A stretch of DNA of 64,000 nt from Atopsyche davidsoni (taxonomy: Eukaryota > Arthropoda > Insecta > Trichoptera > Hydrobiosidae): positions 62,001 through 126,000 of the forward strand of contig JAILWY010000019.1 in NCBI GenBank assembly GCA_022113835.1, given 5' to 3'. Position numbers and translations under genes: made by a program. Position 1 is the stretch's first letter; every line of letters begins with the position of its first letter. This document shows positions 38,825 through 49,083 of this stretch, in pieces. Below the pieces are notes generated by a model that was not told where the DNA came from, did no database searches, and saw nothing but the letters and a program-made list of their open reading frames with translations.

Positions 38825-39182
38825 AAATACATAAGCAATTCAATATTTTTGACAGAGAGTACTTGGTGGAATTCCATTTTAATATTTTTGAATAAAATAC
38901 TTGAGTGATTTTCCACATTTTTATTTTTATTAGTGACCGGTTTCGCCAACCTTTCACGTTGGCATTATCAAACAGAGTGAGATTTTATATAATAATAAGC
39001 AATTAGGTAAACAATTGTTAGAGGGAGAGGTTGTTGGAAAGAGAGAGAATGATTGTCAGGTGGTAAGGGCTAATCTGTTTGATAATGCCAATGTGGAAGG
39101 TTGGCGAAACCGGTCACTAATAAAAATAAAAATGTGGAAAATCACTCAAGTATTTTATTCAAAAATATTAAATACATAAGCA
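38825..39182. mobile_element. palindromic fold-back repeat, copy 2, with 13-bp target-site duplication
   Basis: The element (38838-39169) is bounded by a perfect 13-bp direct repeat AAATACATAAGCA at 38825-38837 and 39170-39182. The left arm (38841-38973) and the right arm (39076-39169) are inverted copies of one unit, which includes GACCGGTTTCGCCAACC and GGCATTATCAAAC. They are separated by about 100 bases of unrelated spacer containing a GA-rich tract. The right arm lacks the outer ~50 bases of the left arm (the GAGAGTACTTGGTGGAATTCC part). There is no coding potential. The long target duplication is more like a LINE-mobilised insertion than a cut-and-paste transposon. Confidence 0.85.
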
Positions 39183-40549
39183 CCAAAATATAACATGTGT
39201 TGTAAGACAGCTACTGCTGCTTTATAATAATCGCATCCTATTATTTTCATTATATAAACTCAGTAAATACACTCACTTTAAAAGGGTTTTTTCACATATT
39301 TTCCTTACAAAACTCAATAACAAAATAAAGAAATACATCTACGCTACAACTTAAGCCGCACATTGTAAGCCCCACAACCTGCGCGCAGGATTAAAGGATA
39401 GCCACACACCATGTTACAATCATAGCCATAAGAACTATTGTAAATTTACCGAATGGAAAAATAAAGAAGTCTCTTTCCGAGGATCAGGAAATAGTGACAT
39501 ACCGTATTGTAAACATATCCCTAAGAACTATTGTAAATTAACCAAAAGAAAATAAGGGTTTTTTGCATATATTTTTCCCTGTACAAACTAAATAATGAAA
39601 GCAGAGAAATCCATGCACATCTTGTAAGCCCCGTAACCTGCACGCAGGAGCAGGGGATAACCACATACCGTATAGTAAGCATAGACCGAAAAACTATTGT
39701 AAATTAACAAAAAAAATAAAGAATCTTTGAGGAAATGTATGATACTTGTAACATACAATTTAATTATTGATCTGCGTCTCTTTATCTTTCTTTTTGTGGC
39801 GAAATTGGTTGGTACATGTGATGTTGGTAGGTAAAACAAAACAGCAAGTCAAATTAGAAGGTTGGATCCCTCGGTCATTTTTTAATGAAAGCTGTAGACT
39901 AATTGAGACGCTGGGAGAAAAAGAAGGAATAAATAAACCGAAGATAAAATATAACCGGTTGGATAATTGGATGGAAACATAAAAACTATGTTTTGTAAAA
40001 TTTATTAAATGTAAATAAGCGTTATGTACTTACTCCCTTGCCTTCACATTTGTCTCTTTTCAATCGTTGTTTTTTAAATAATTGAAGTTTCTCATTCTCA
40101 TTAAAAATATGTATGTAATTTTTATCATTTCTAGCTTTACAGTTCAATTCAATGCATCGGTAGTGTTTGGGAAACCTTTTGTTTTTTTTTGCTTGTCGAA
40201 GAGACAACTTTTTAGGGTGCGTTTAGAAGTTACTTGGAGATCCATATACATCACTGATACAAATTTTTCCATCAGTATATTTCTTACAAACAACTTTAGT
40301 AATGTAATAAAACTAAAGTGATATCTATCGAATTTTTCATTCATACTGACATGTGAAAAAATCGTAAATTAATGAAAACATTACAAATAAAATAAAATAC
40401 GGTTACATAATAGTTGGAATTCTTTATATCTCGTTAGGCCTTATCATTGGATCTGTAGTACGGTGATTTAAAAAAATGGCTAAAGCTTAATATGAACCGG
40501 TTCCTCTAAAGAAAGTAGGAAGTTGTATTCGTGTATAGTACGGCAATGA
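39183..40549. other. AT-rich intergenic DNA with a diverged internal repeat
   Basis: Two related segments (about 39345-39480 and 39610-39735) share a motif order: GTAAGCCCC, CCTGC.CGCAGGA, ACCATGTTACAATCATAG-like and AACTATTGTAAATT. This indicates an old ~260-bp tandem duplication. No gene recognised. Confidence 0.45.
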
Positions 40550-40770
40550 CATAATACGTATGAAAGCTCGGGACGCGCGCCGAGTCCGGCCCCCGGGAGG
40601 CTCGCCTCGCCTGGTAGACCGCAACCAACACAGCGACAGGCTCGGACGGCGAGCGCTGGCAGGGGCGGCACGCGCCCGGGGCGCGGGGGCGGGGGCGGCT
40701 ATTGGCAGCGGGTCGCGTGGGCTATCGCGCTCCGGATCCGCAGGGCTCGACGCGCCGCCACCCGCATTTT
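40550..40770. promoter_or_regulatory. CpG/GC-rich island
   Basis: Very GC-rich, with runs such as GCGCGGGGGCGGGGGCGG near 40680-40700 (GC-box and G-quadruplex prone on the plus strand). Not clearly coding; the 87-codon frame across it is Arg/Gly/Pro-rich and then runs into AT-rich sequence. A candidate promoter or enhancer. Confidence 0.4.
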
Positions 40771-41640
40771 ACATTTCATTCTATTTTTTTTTCAATTGTA
40801 TTCGAAATTTTCTGATAAGTTAGCTCACTTTCGTGATATCGCTCATCAAGGACCGGCTACTTACAATTAGTTCAAATGCATAGTTTTTTATCTAAATAAT
40901 GATTCCACTTTCGCTGCCAAATATCCTCTTAACGGATTGAATCTCAAGTAATAGTTATATTCTAATATTTTCATTTTTTATTAGTCCTTGAATTTCCGTG
41001 TTACGTTGAGTTTTATGGTTTATTGTTAAATCGACCATTTTATGCAACTATTTACAAAAGCACATATTACGATATAGACTCACAGACTTAAGAATATTCT
41101 TTAATTATGTTATTCTAACCAAGAAACTATACAAATTTTACTTTATTTTGTCAAGAAAAACTTGATTGATAGTTTCGCCGTTGATGTTATGTTGCTTATT
41201 GATGTGGATGTAGATCAAAAGGCTGGCGAAATGTTTGCGTATTCGTTTATTAAGATGATGGACAAAAGAATATTACGTGGTTACTAGTCGAGTGTCTGCG
41301 TCTCTCTGTGGCGTGGGTGGCCTTATCGCTTCGGGTTGTAGGGTTGTTGTAAAATAGAAAGTCTCTATCTGAGGTAGGGGCGGAGCTTCACAAAACAAAT
41401 AATGTAGCGTGTGTTTGCACTGACCGCCGCTACAATAGTATTAAATGAAATATTTTTTTGAGTATTGTTCATGCCTCTGAATTGTTCTCATCTTATGTGA
41501 GCAAATTTAAGATTACCCAAATAGAAAGTGGGTTTAAAAATCCCTAAACAAGTAAGATTGCTAGTGGCTGAAGAGGGTCAGCGATAAAGAAGAGCAGAGA
41601 TGACACGTAAAAGTCTTCATTAAGCACTAAGTCGACAAGG
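40771..41640. other. AT-rich intergenic DNA
   Basis: No feature recognised between two GC-rich islands. Confidence 0.35.
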
Positions 41641-42085
41641 CTGATAATGACGAGGATACCAGATTAGTATCCTTCACCCCCACTCATCGTGTCACGCCGT
41701 ATTACTTCATCGACAATCCGACTAATCATATGGAGCCACCCAATCGTTTCAACTCTCACGCGCACCTCTGCTAGCCGCTTCACTCCGACTCCCCGTTGTT
41801 ATTTCAGCGTTTTAGCTCTGTAAGGGATGATGGCGAGTAAAACTACCGTTTCCGGGAGAACTTTCTCTTAAAAACGCAGAAGTCAGTCCATCCCGCGCCT
41901 TGAAACCCGGGAAAAAAATAAATACCGTAAAATGATTAAATGCGGTAGGGTGTCGAGCGCTGCTTTTCCCAGGCGTCGCGGCGCGTGGTCGGCGAGAGAG
42001 TCGGCGGCTGTAGAGGGAGACGGAAGCGGGGGCGCCGCCGGGCCGAGAGTCGCAACGCGCAGCGGTGTCTGGCACGGACCGAATA
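41641..42085. promoter_or_regulatory. GC-enriched island
   Basis: Moderately GC-rich at 41640-41830 and strongly at 41940-42085. No domain in any frame; the overlapping frames on both strands are typical of CpG-rich non-coding DNA. About 200 bases to the right, on the minus strand, is an exon-like 80-base stretch (42344-42265) between CTTACCAG and GTATGT. Function unknown. Confidence 0.35.
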
Positions 42086-42960
42086 AAACCTGCGAAATCA
42101 TATTCAATCCATTTTATTATTGCATTTAAACTCAGGTGCGTATTTCGAAAGAGTGATAAATCAAACAAGCTTTCTACAATCTATAAATTATACATAAATA
42201 CCATCTGTAATTAAAAGATTGTAAAACACCCTTTTTAATATTCTACATACCATAACACACATACCTGAAACGTGAAGAAATATGGACAGTCGCAAGAAAT
42301 CTTCCCATTAATAATATCTATCCAATAATCATCTACCAACCAGGCTGGTAAGCATAGTAAGTTATATATAACATTACCTTTGTCCGTGGGGGTGAGGGGA
42401 TGAGGGACATTGACCATCAATTTAAAAAAACGACTTATTTGAAAATATATGATAGCATATAGTAACTATGCTTCAAAACTTTCAATAAGATTTTTTTGGA
42501 TAATCCCAGTTTGCATTGGTTTTATGAATATTTGATTATTGCAAATAGTCGGATTTTTCCAACTAGAAGCATGGATAACAGGATTTATTCTCTATATAAA
42601 GTAAAAATTGTATTACGCACACTACACATATTACATTTATTTAAAAATATCTCATTCAAAACTACACTATATTTTTTTAAAATGATATTTGTGTTTATAC
42701 ATAAAGTAGGTGATTTTAACAGTCAAAACTTTCCTAATTTTAAATATAAAATAATATTGACCAATACAAATCTACGATTAATCCGGATACTAGTATTTTT
42801 TTATTTATATTACTTGTTTAAAAGATCTTTGAAAGAGTTGATACCAATTAATATTTACAGTAGTGACTTTTCGCATTGCACTTTTTTACACTATCTTAAC
42901 AAATAGCACTTAAACAAATTGAATAACTTTCAATTGAAACTAACGCTGTTATGAAAAATA
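42086..42960. other. AT-rich DNA between GC islands
   Basis: Contains the putative micro-exon at 42265-42344 (minus) and a 136-codon plus frame at 42496-42906. That frame is AT-driven (Ile/Phe/Lys/Leu-rich), has no domain, and I do not accept it as a gene. Confidence 0.35.
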
Positions 42961-43330
42961 AATAATAAATATTGCGTGCCAATCGGACGCCGGTGGGGAG
43001 GACGCGGCTGGTGTCGCGTGTGGGCAGAAAAGTCGGGGCGTGCTCTTTCATTAGAGTATCGGCGGAATATCGACAGAGCTCGGTCTCCGTGGCAACTGCG
43101 CTGTTCTGCGACTTAATTGTTACCGTACTTTTAAAAACTGCACGGGAAACCTTCCTCCCGCAGCGCTGCCTCGCAATTACTGATGACTTCCCCGGGGACG
43201 GAGTTTGCACAAAATATCGCAGCTCCGGGCGCGCACATTTTCCTATCCGCCCCCGGAGCGGCGCAGCCAGCTCTGCTGCTGAAACGGCCACTTACAGTAA
43301 TTGAAAGCTTACAGATATTCTCAAAATCTA
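42961..43330. promoter_or_regulatory. GC-rich island
   Basis: The fourth strong GC-rich island in this 5-kb stretch. Open frames of 97-131 codons exist on both strands but disagree with each other and show no recognisable domain. Probably regulatory or a first exon of an unidentified transcript. Confidence 0.35.
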
Positions 43331-45985
43331 CACGGACACGCCGGCAAATACTATATTTCTGTACACTTATGGCATGAAAAATATCACAGCCTACCCGCAC
43401 GCCATCCTTTTCGCTAGGAAACAAAACATATCAAACATTCAATTATAAATTCCACATGCATAAAATAACGAAGCTTCTTGATTGTGATTCTTATTTTTAG
43501 ATACATATAATTTGCTTTAAGGAAAAAACTGTTTACAATACCTTCTCTCATTACCAAGGAAGGAATTATTAATCGTCTAAAGCGACTACTGCTATACCAT
43601 TCTGGCATGTAGGTCATGAGTTGCTGCAGGTTTCTCTTGGTGCATGATTTTTTAATATTAGATTAGTTCTAAAAGTGTAATCTCAAATCGATACAAAAAC
43701 TTTTAATTACTCATAATAATAAGAAATGGCATGCTTTATAAAACTGAATCTAAAATAAGTATTAAATAAAATTAAAAAATACTAATCACGACAATGAAAA
43801 TTTTCTCGTCATAATGGACGATATATTTTAACAAAACAACTGTCTATTGACTAAATAAATTGTCTACTGCGTAGCTTGACCAAGAAGACGTCCGTATTTG
43901 TAACAAAGAAACTGGCGTAAACTCGAGAGAAGGAAGAATTATAATGAAAAACACCAAGAAAATATGATATAAGAAGTAACTTTCTTCCTTCTTTGTTGAG
44001 TAATTAAGTTCAGATGGAGTAGAGACGAGCATATTTTCATATTAAAATAACAAACTAGCAAAATAGAGTTGAAAAATAATTTGCGTAGATACCTGGCATT
44101 TGACGAATCGACTTGTTACTTGACTAATAGTCGTTCTGTCAGAGCAACCTCAACGAGTCTAATTAAATCTTGGGAATAACTAACGAATTGATAAAATAAT
44201 CGTCATTATTGACGATTATTTTATCAATATTTCAAAAGCGTTACGGGTATAGTTTTTTTTTTAAATTTATGATAACCTCAGATTTTATATACAAGTTCGG
44301 GAAAAGTGTTATTGTAGCGTACACAAAATGTTGAAAACCGATCAAGTGATCGGCATCATCACGCGAATCCAATGTACAAAAAATATATCAAGCATGTGGT
44401 AAAAATATAAATCTACTATATCATTATCTCAATAAAATGCCACAAAGATTTCAAGACTAACCAATGGTTCAGCTGCTTTGGCTGAAGATTTCAGGATTAT
44501 TGTGCGGCTCGAGCAGGGGACAAATTAGAATTAGACATCTACTAAAGCAAAAACAAAAATGAACAACTTCTAGCAAAGATGATCCACGCCATTGCTGTTA
44601 ATGGTTTGTTAGTACTTTTTGAGAGTTCATTAACTTTTCATTAATTTTAATATCAAACGCATTCTCAGCCTATGTTTGGAATTAAATCACCAAATCTGAT
44701 TAGAGACACATTTGGTACATCCCTTCATTTTTATACTAAATATCAAGGAGACATGAAATTTATATTTTTTAAATGGAAATGTCTAAATGTCTTCATTGAA
44801 AATGGAAAAAATAAAAATATCAATTAAAATAATAAATGGTGATATTATTTTTATATCGATTTTGTGTTTTTTTACATTAATGAGGCTCTTGGTGCTAGTG
44901 TATTTTTCGTTGTCGGATTATGCTTTTGCACAAGTGCTTAAGACACCCATAGTAAGATGATTCATATTTTGATTCTATTATATTAATAAAATATAATTTT
45001 GTATCGAAAAACACTCCAATTTAAACTATATAATTACTGAAATTTAAAAATACTCAAGGGTCTCATAGTACAAAGCCGTTTTTGAATCTTGAATAACTTG
45101 CGGTAATAATTTATTTTTTATCATCTACTCGCGAACGATAAAGAGCTCCGTGATCACAATGAAGCGGTGTAATATTCTATGTAGTGACCTGAAATCAATA
45201 ATCTGTATGCAGGAGCAGGTTGAAACAGGTCCAAGCCCGAGATCTAACAACTAAACCATTTTTCAAACCGGATAATTTATGCAACAAAAATGCTATGGGA
45301 ATTCACTCAAGAATTATTATATAAATAAAAAACATTATTCAAAAAAATTAAGGGAATAAAAATAGAAGTATATTCCCTCGCAAGTGATATTAATTCTGGA
45401 AATCTGATCAAGGCAACTAAAAAATTTTTTTTTTTAATTTTGCAGTAAAACTAAAAATATTTTATATAAAAGGTTATTAGGAAATGAATATCAATTTGAA
45501 AAAAATGTATGCCATTTGATCTTAAAACCCGTTGCAAATTATTATTATTAGTAGGCAAAGGCGTTTAATTTTAGGCTATTATCGTTTATTTGTCCGGTGG
45601 AAGATTTTTCAACTTCATCGCGTGCCTTGTAGCTGATATCGCGCTACCCGTTAGAGCGCTCGGGGAGGTTTTTCATAAATATTGTACCATTGAAATCCAT
45701 CAATAATGGCAGTCCAATGCATACCTGTTACAGTGAAACACGTGTACAACATGCGCTGCTGCCCAAGGTCATATCGGACTGTGACACGTGCAAGGCTTCT
45801 AATTGAGGTAGGCAGCAACAACTGTTTGCGAAAGAAAAGAAAACATAATTAGAAAACTCGATTGTCGAAATCAAATAAAAAATTCCTATTAAGCAACTTT
45901 TTTTTATTCATAATCCCCTCTTACCCATTGTAAGTGCTAATAATAGACGAAATTCTGCCACTTCTATTTCGGTCTAATTTTATTT
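43331..45985. other. AT-rich intergenic DNA
   Basis: No gene recognised. It contains a perfect 18-bp hairpin at 44188-44227. The motif TTTGGTACATCCCTTC near 44710 recurs at about 52386, suggesting a fragment of a shared repeat. Confidence 0.4.
44188..44227. other. perfect 18-bp hairpin, 4-base loop
   Basis: Arms TTGATAAAATAATCGTCA (44188-44205) and its exact complement (44210-44227) flank the loop TTAT. AT-rich, but 18 perfect pairs is notable. It could be a recent snap-back duplication or a small structured element. Confidence 0.55.
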
Positions 45986-45989
45986 TAGG

Positions 45990-46325
45990 AAAAATTGTGT
46001 GCTGAAAGATTTACTTATATTATAGGGTGTCCCGAAGCATGCAACATATATACATGCTATCGCAAGATGATAATCACCATTAACTGTTATTGCCTGACCA
46101 GCCGCATTTTCAAAGAATGGTCCGATGATGCCTTCAGCTCAAAATCTGCACCAAGCATTGAGACGTTGTGGATGCATCTCAACAATCACTCGTGGATTTT
46201 TTGTACTTCAAATACGACAATTTTGTCGATTAACCAAGCCATCAAGATGAAAACGAGCCTCATCGCTAAAAATGGTGTGCCAGCAAAGCTTAAGAGACTA
46301 TTTACCCAAATGCTATTTCACGCAT
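45990..46325 (-). pseudogene. Tc1/mariner-superfamily transposase remnant
   Basis: The minus strand contains stop-interrupted fragments with a familiar insect transposase pattern: FHLDGLVNRQNCRI, STKNPRVIVEMHPQRLNAWCRF, then AEGIIGPFFENAAGQAITVNGDYH. In intact relatives this block follows the first catalytic Asp (SDEA.FHL). Several stop codons interrupt it, and no catalytic triad or terminal repeats could be delimited. The plus-strand 110-codon frame here is its shadow. Confidence 0.7.
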
Positions 46326-46639
46326 AACCTTTTATTATATTATTTTTGAATTAATAATTTGTTCTTTCTTTTTTAATATAAACCTCTGTTTTTTATCAAA
46401 ATTTATTCTTGCATGAGTTTTGGGACCCTCTATAAATATATATATATATATTTTATTTATTTTTATGTCTACGGTTTATTTTTGGTTATAGAAATAGTTA
46501 AAAAATATATAATTAAGGTTACTCCATGCATTTATTCCAAAACTTCATCAAAGCTTGATTTTAATGTAAATAAATACAATTTTGAAAAAGCAGTAGATTT
46601 GTTCCATCCCAATTTTTGTTTATTTTAAATAAAAAGTAA

Positions 46640-46790
46640 AACACTCTGATAATGCCCACGTGAAAAGTTGGCGAAACCGGTCACCAATAAAATCTATATG
46701 TGAAAAAATCACTCAAGTATTTTACTTTCTATTTAAAATATTAAAATGGAATTCCACCAAGTACTCTCTGTCAAAAATATTGCAATTTTT
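46640..46790. mobile_element. single-arm copy of the fold-back repeat family
   Basis: One arm only of the family seen at 15.4 and 38.8 kb. It carries GATAATGCCCACGTG, GTTGGCGAAACCGGTCACC, AAAAAATCACTCAAGTATTTTA and GGAATTCCACCAAGTACTCTC in the order and orientation of the complete unit. It shows the unit is about 140 bp and can exist without its inverted partner. It lies about 480 bp upstream of the UCHL5 gene. Confidence 0.8.
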
Positions 46791-47274
46791 GTAGTCACTT
46801 CCAAAAATGTTTAAAACGACAAAAATGTGACCATGGAGTGCTGCAAACAAAAATCAAATCATTATTTTGACGCAAAAACATATGCTCAACTTGCCATTAT
46901 TTGATTGGGCATATTTCTTTGTACAAAAGAGTTCTTTGAAATTATTAAAATATTATACCACGTCCATTATTTATATTTTCCCGGTCAAATTTGGCATTTT
47001 TTTAAAATTATAATAAATTATTTAATCCCATTTCGGTGGTAATCAAAAAAATGTTGCTCGCATTGATAAAACTTATTTATTGATATACACTGGCAATATT
47101 TCGCGTTTGACTTTGTGCGTTGGTATTAAGTGTTTACAATACTTCCTCAGCTGTCATGTTGGGTGTGTCTGAAGTCAAACCGCGCTAACGATTTTACAAA
47201 AGCTCCACGCTGTTTTATTTTCCTCTGATTTACAGTTGGCGTACAAATTAGATTTATGTGATTAAGCATCTAAT
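46791..47274. other. upstream region of UCHL5
   Basis: Holds the presumed promoter and 5' UTR of the intronless UCHL5 gene. The last 150 bases are less AT-rich than the rest. No TATA box or initiator was assigned confidently. Confidence 0.35.
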
Positions 47275-48255
47275 ATGGCCGCAGTCACGGGAAATTGGAG
47301 TTACATCCGGAGCGATCCCCGTGTCTTCACAGATCTCATCAAGCAGTTGGGGGTAAAAGGCGCACTTTTCGAAGAAATATGGACTCTTAATAAAGACGAC
47401 TTCGATAACATTGAACCAATCCATGGGTTTATATTTGTGTACAAATGGGTCCCAGAAAGCGTTAATACCGGTACGGTCGTTCAAGACGGTAGACTGGATA
47501 AAATATTTTTCGCTAAGCAACTTCAGATCAATGTTTCTTCGACACAAGCCATCATCAATCTTTTAATGAACCGAAAGTATCCTAGCCTTTCTCTCGGATC
47601 GATTCTAACAGAGTTCAAAGATTTTTGTCATGTATTTGATTCTAATATGAAAGGGTTAGCACTCAGTAATGCCCATAATATAAGAGATATTCACAATTCT
47701 TATTCAAGGATAGAGCTGTTCAATTTCGAGTCAGAACAATCTTACAGTGAGGAACATGATGAGGAAGAAGATGAAGATATTTATCATTTTGTATCCTTTC
47801 TTCCTATTGATGGACGCTTGTATGAGTTAGATGGCTTGAAAGCTGGACCTATAGATTTGGGTGTTATTTCTCCTGATAAAAACTGGATTGATAAGTTTGT
47901 GGATGTAATCAAATACAGAATTGATAAATATAAAGAGGGAGATATACCATTTAATCTCTTGGCTATAGTAGAAGACCATAAGTTGAATTATGAAAAACAG
48001 CTAGCCGATATGTCAAGACAAATAGCTGACTACGGAATGGAAACGTCATCTCAGACCGAAGAAGTGGCAAGAATACAAATGCTAATTAGAAATGAAGGTG
48101 TAAAGCGAGCAAATGACCAAATGGAGTTAACGAGACAAACACATGATTACTTACCATTTATAGCAGAATTTCTTAATATTCTTACCAAAGAGGAAACATT
48201 GCAACCACTTTGTGAAAGGGCAAAACAAAAAATATTAAAAAGGATGAGAAAGTAG
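47275..48255 (+). CDS. UCHL5/UCH37-like protein with catalytic Cys replaced by Ser (predicted pseudo-deubiquitinase)
   Basis: Single open frame of 326 aa (human UCHL5: 329). It starts MAAVTGNW, the family N terminus, and spans the whole peptidase C12 domain plus the C-terminal ULD region (DYLPFIAEFLNIL, about 292-304). UCHL5 is the proteasome (via Rpn13/ADRM1) and INO80-associated deubiquitinase. The oxyanion Gln (Q82), general base His (H171, in YHFVSFLPIDGRLYELDGL) and Asp (D186) are present with normal 15-residue His-Asp spacing. The nucleophile motif, normally NACATQA, reads NVSSTQA, so position 88 is Ser (codon TCT, one base from TGT). The loop before the catalytic His is longer and very acidic (EEHDEEEDEDIY). 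There are no introns, so it is either a retrocopy or a naturally intronless gene. The open frame over 326 codons argues for retained function, probably ubiquitin or complex binding without cleavage. Confidence 0.9.
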   Translation: MAAVTGNWSYIRSDPRVFTDLIKQLGVKGALFEEIWTLNKDDFDNIEPIHGFIFVYKWVPESVNTGTVVQDGRLDKIFFAKQLQINVSSTQAIINLLMNRKYPSLSLGSILTEFKDFCHVFDSNMKGLALSNAHNIRDIHNSYSRIELFNFESEQSYSEEHDEEEDEDIYHFVSFLPIDGRLYELDGLKAGPIDLGVISPDKNWIDKFVDVIKYRIDKYKEGDIPFNLLAIVEDHKLNYEKQLADMSRQIADYGMETSSQTEEVARIQMLIRNEGVKRANDQMELTRQTHDYLPFIAEFLNILTKEETLQPLCERAKQKILKRMRK

Positions 48256-48360
48256 TTGATTTTCTGATTTATACTGAAGTTGGCGATTGAACTATGTTCC
48301 TGAAATAACACTATTCCCAATAAGCTGTATTATTTTTCATGTATTCTATTTTGTAAAAAT

Positions 48361-48366
48361 AATAAA
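48361..48366 (+). promoter_or_regulatory. candidate poly(A) signal of UCHL5-like gene
   Basis: AATAAA about 105 nt after the stop codon, followed by a short A-rich stretch that could be a remnant of a retrocopied poly(A) tail or just local composition. Confidence 0.45.
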
Positions 48367-48589
48367 ATGGGAAAAAAATGCTTTTTAAACAGGGGTGTGT
48401 GTAACAGAAGGATAAAGTAATATGTGAATTAATTTTATCAATGTCATGTATTGTATGCCATGTAGAGTATTTTTAACATTTGATCTGAATATACTTATGC
48501 AGCCAATCTGTCATGCGGCTGTTATTTTGTAAACAACAGATATAGTGTTTTCTTATTTGTATGATACTCTTAATACTCATAAATAGCAC

Positions 48590-49083
48590 TTATTCTTGCG
48601 TAAAGCATATCTGTCTTTTATGTGATTTCATTTTGATAAACCACAATTAAATACTGAACAAAGTTTTTATAACTTTTTTATGGATATTTTTAGCTGTTCA
48701 TTTCATCAAAACCTCTAACATGCCAGAGTGGAAATTTGCTGCCTCACCTGTTTGAAGACTGAGTTTTCTTTGAATGGCTCGAGGTAAAAGCCTTGCTGTT
48801 TCCAAATGGCTATAATATACTTTTCTTCAGTGTTTTCTTATTTGTATGATACTCATAATAGCATAAATACATGTATAAATTTTATGATGTGAAATAAAAA
48901 GACATATTTAACTTATAAGCCCATTTTATTTTATAAAAATATTTCCTATCCAAATAAAAGTGTGTAGCCAAAGAATAAATAGTTGACAATTGCATTGGAA
49001 TTAATATAAACACAAAATATTTGCTATTAAAATTAACAAAAGATTATATTTCAAAACAATACGAGTTTCGCTCTCGCTGACCC
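48590..49083. repeat. dispersed repeat, copy A (second copy at 58.2-58.9 kb)
   Basis: About 490 bases nearly identical to the segment at 58195-58930. Shared markers include ATGTGATTTCATTTTGATAA, TTTGCTGCCTCACCTGTTTG and the end near CGCTCTCGCTGAC. Copy A is uninterrupted, whereas the other copy has a 205-bp insertion. A mobile or segmentally duplicated sequence; the class is unknown and no coding frame was found. Confidence 0.85.

Noticed and set aside
38365..38949. 194-codon minus-strand frame
   Set aside because: It runs through the left arm of the fold-back repeat and then a GC island; composition shifts abruptly and nothing is conserved.
42496..42906. 136-codon plus-strand frame
   Set aside because: Ile/Phe/Lys/Leu-rich AT artefact with no motif.
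42896..43424. Overlapping frames of 97-131 codons on both strands
   Set aside because: Mutually incompatible frames in a GC island; no family similarity on either strand.
45995..46327. 110-codon plus-strand frame
   Set aside because: Shadow of the decayed transposase on the minus strand.
47254..47547. Minus-strand 97-codon frame over the UCHL5 start
   Set aside because: Antisense shadow of the real UCHL5 reading frame.
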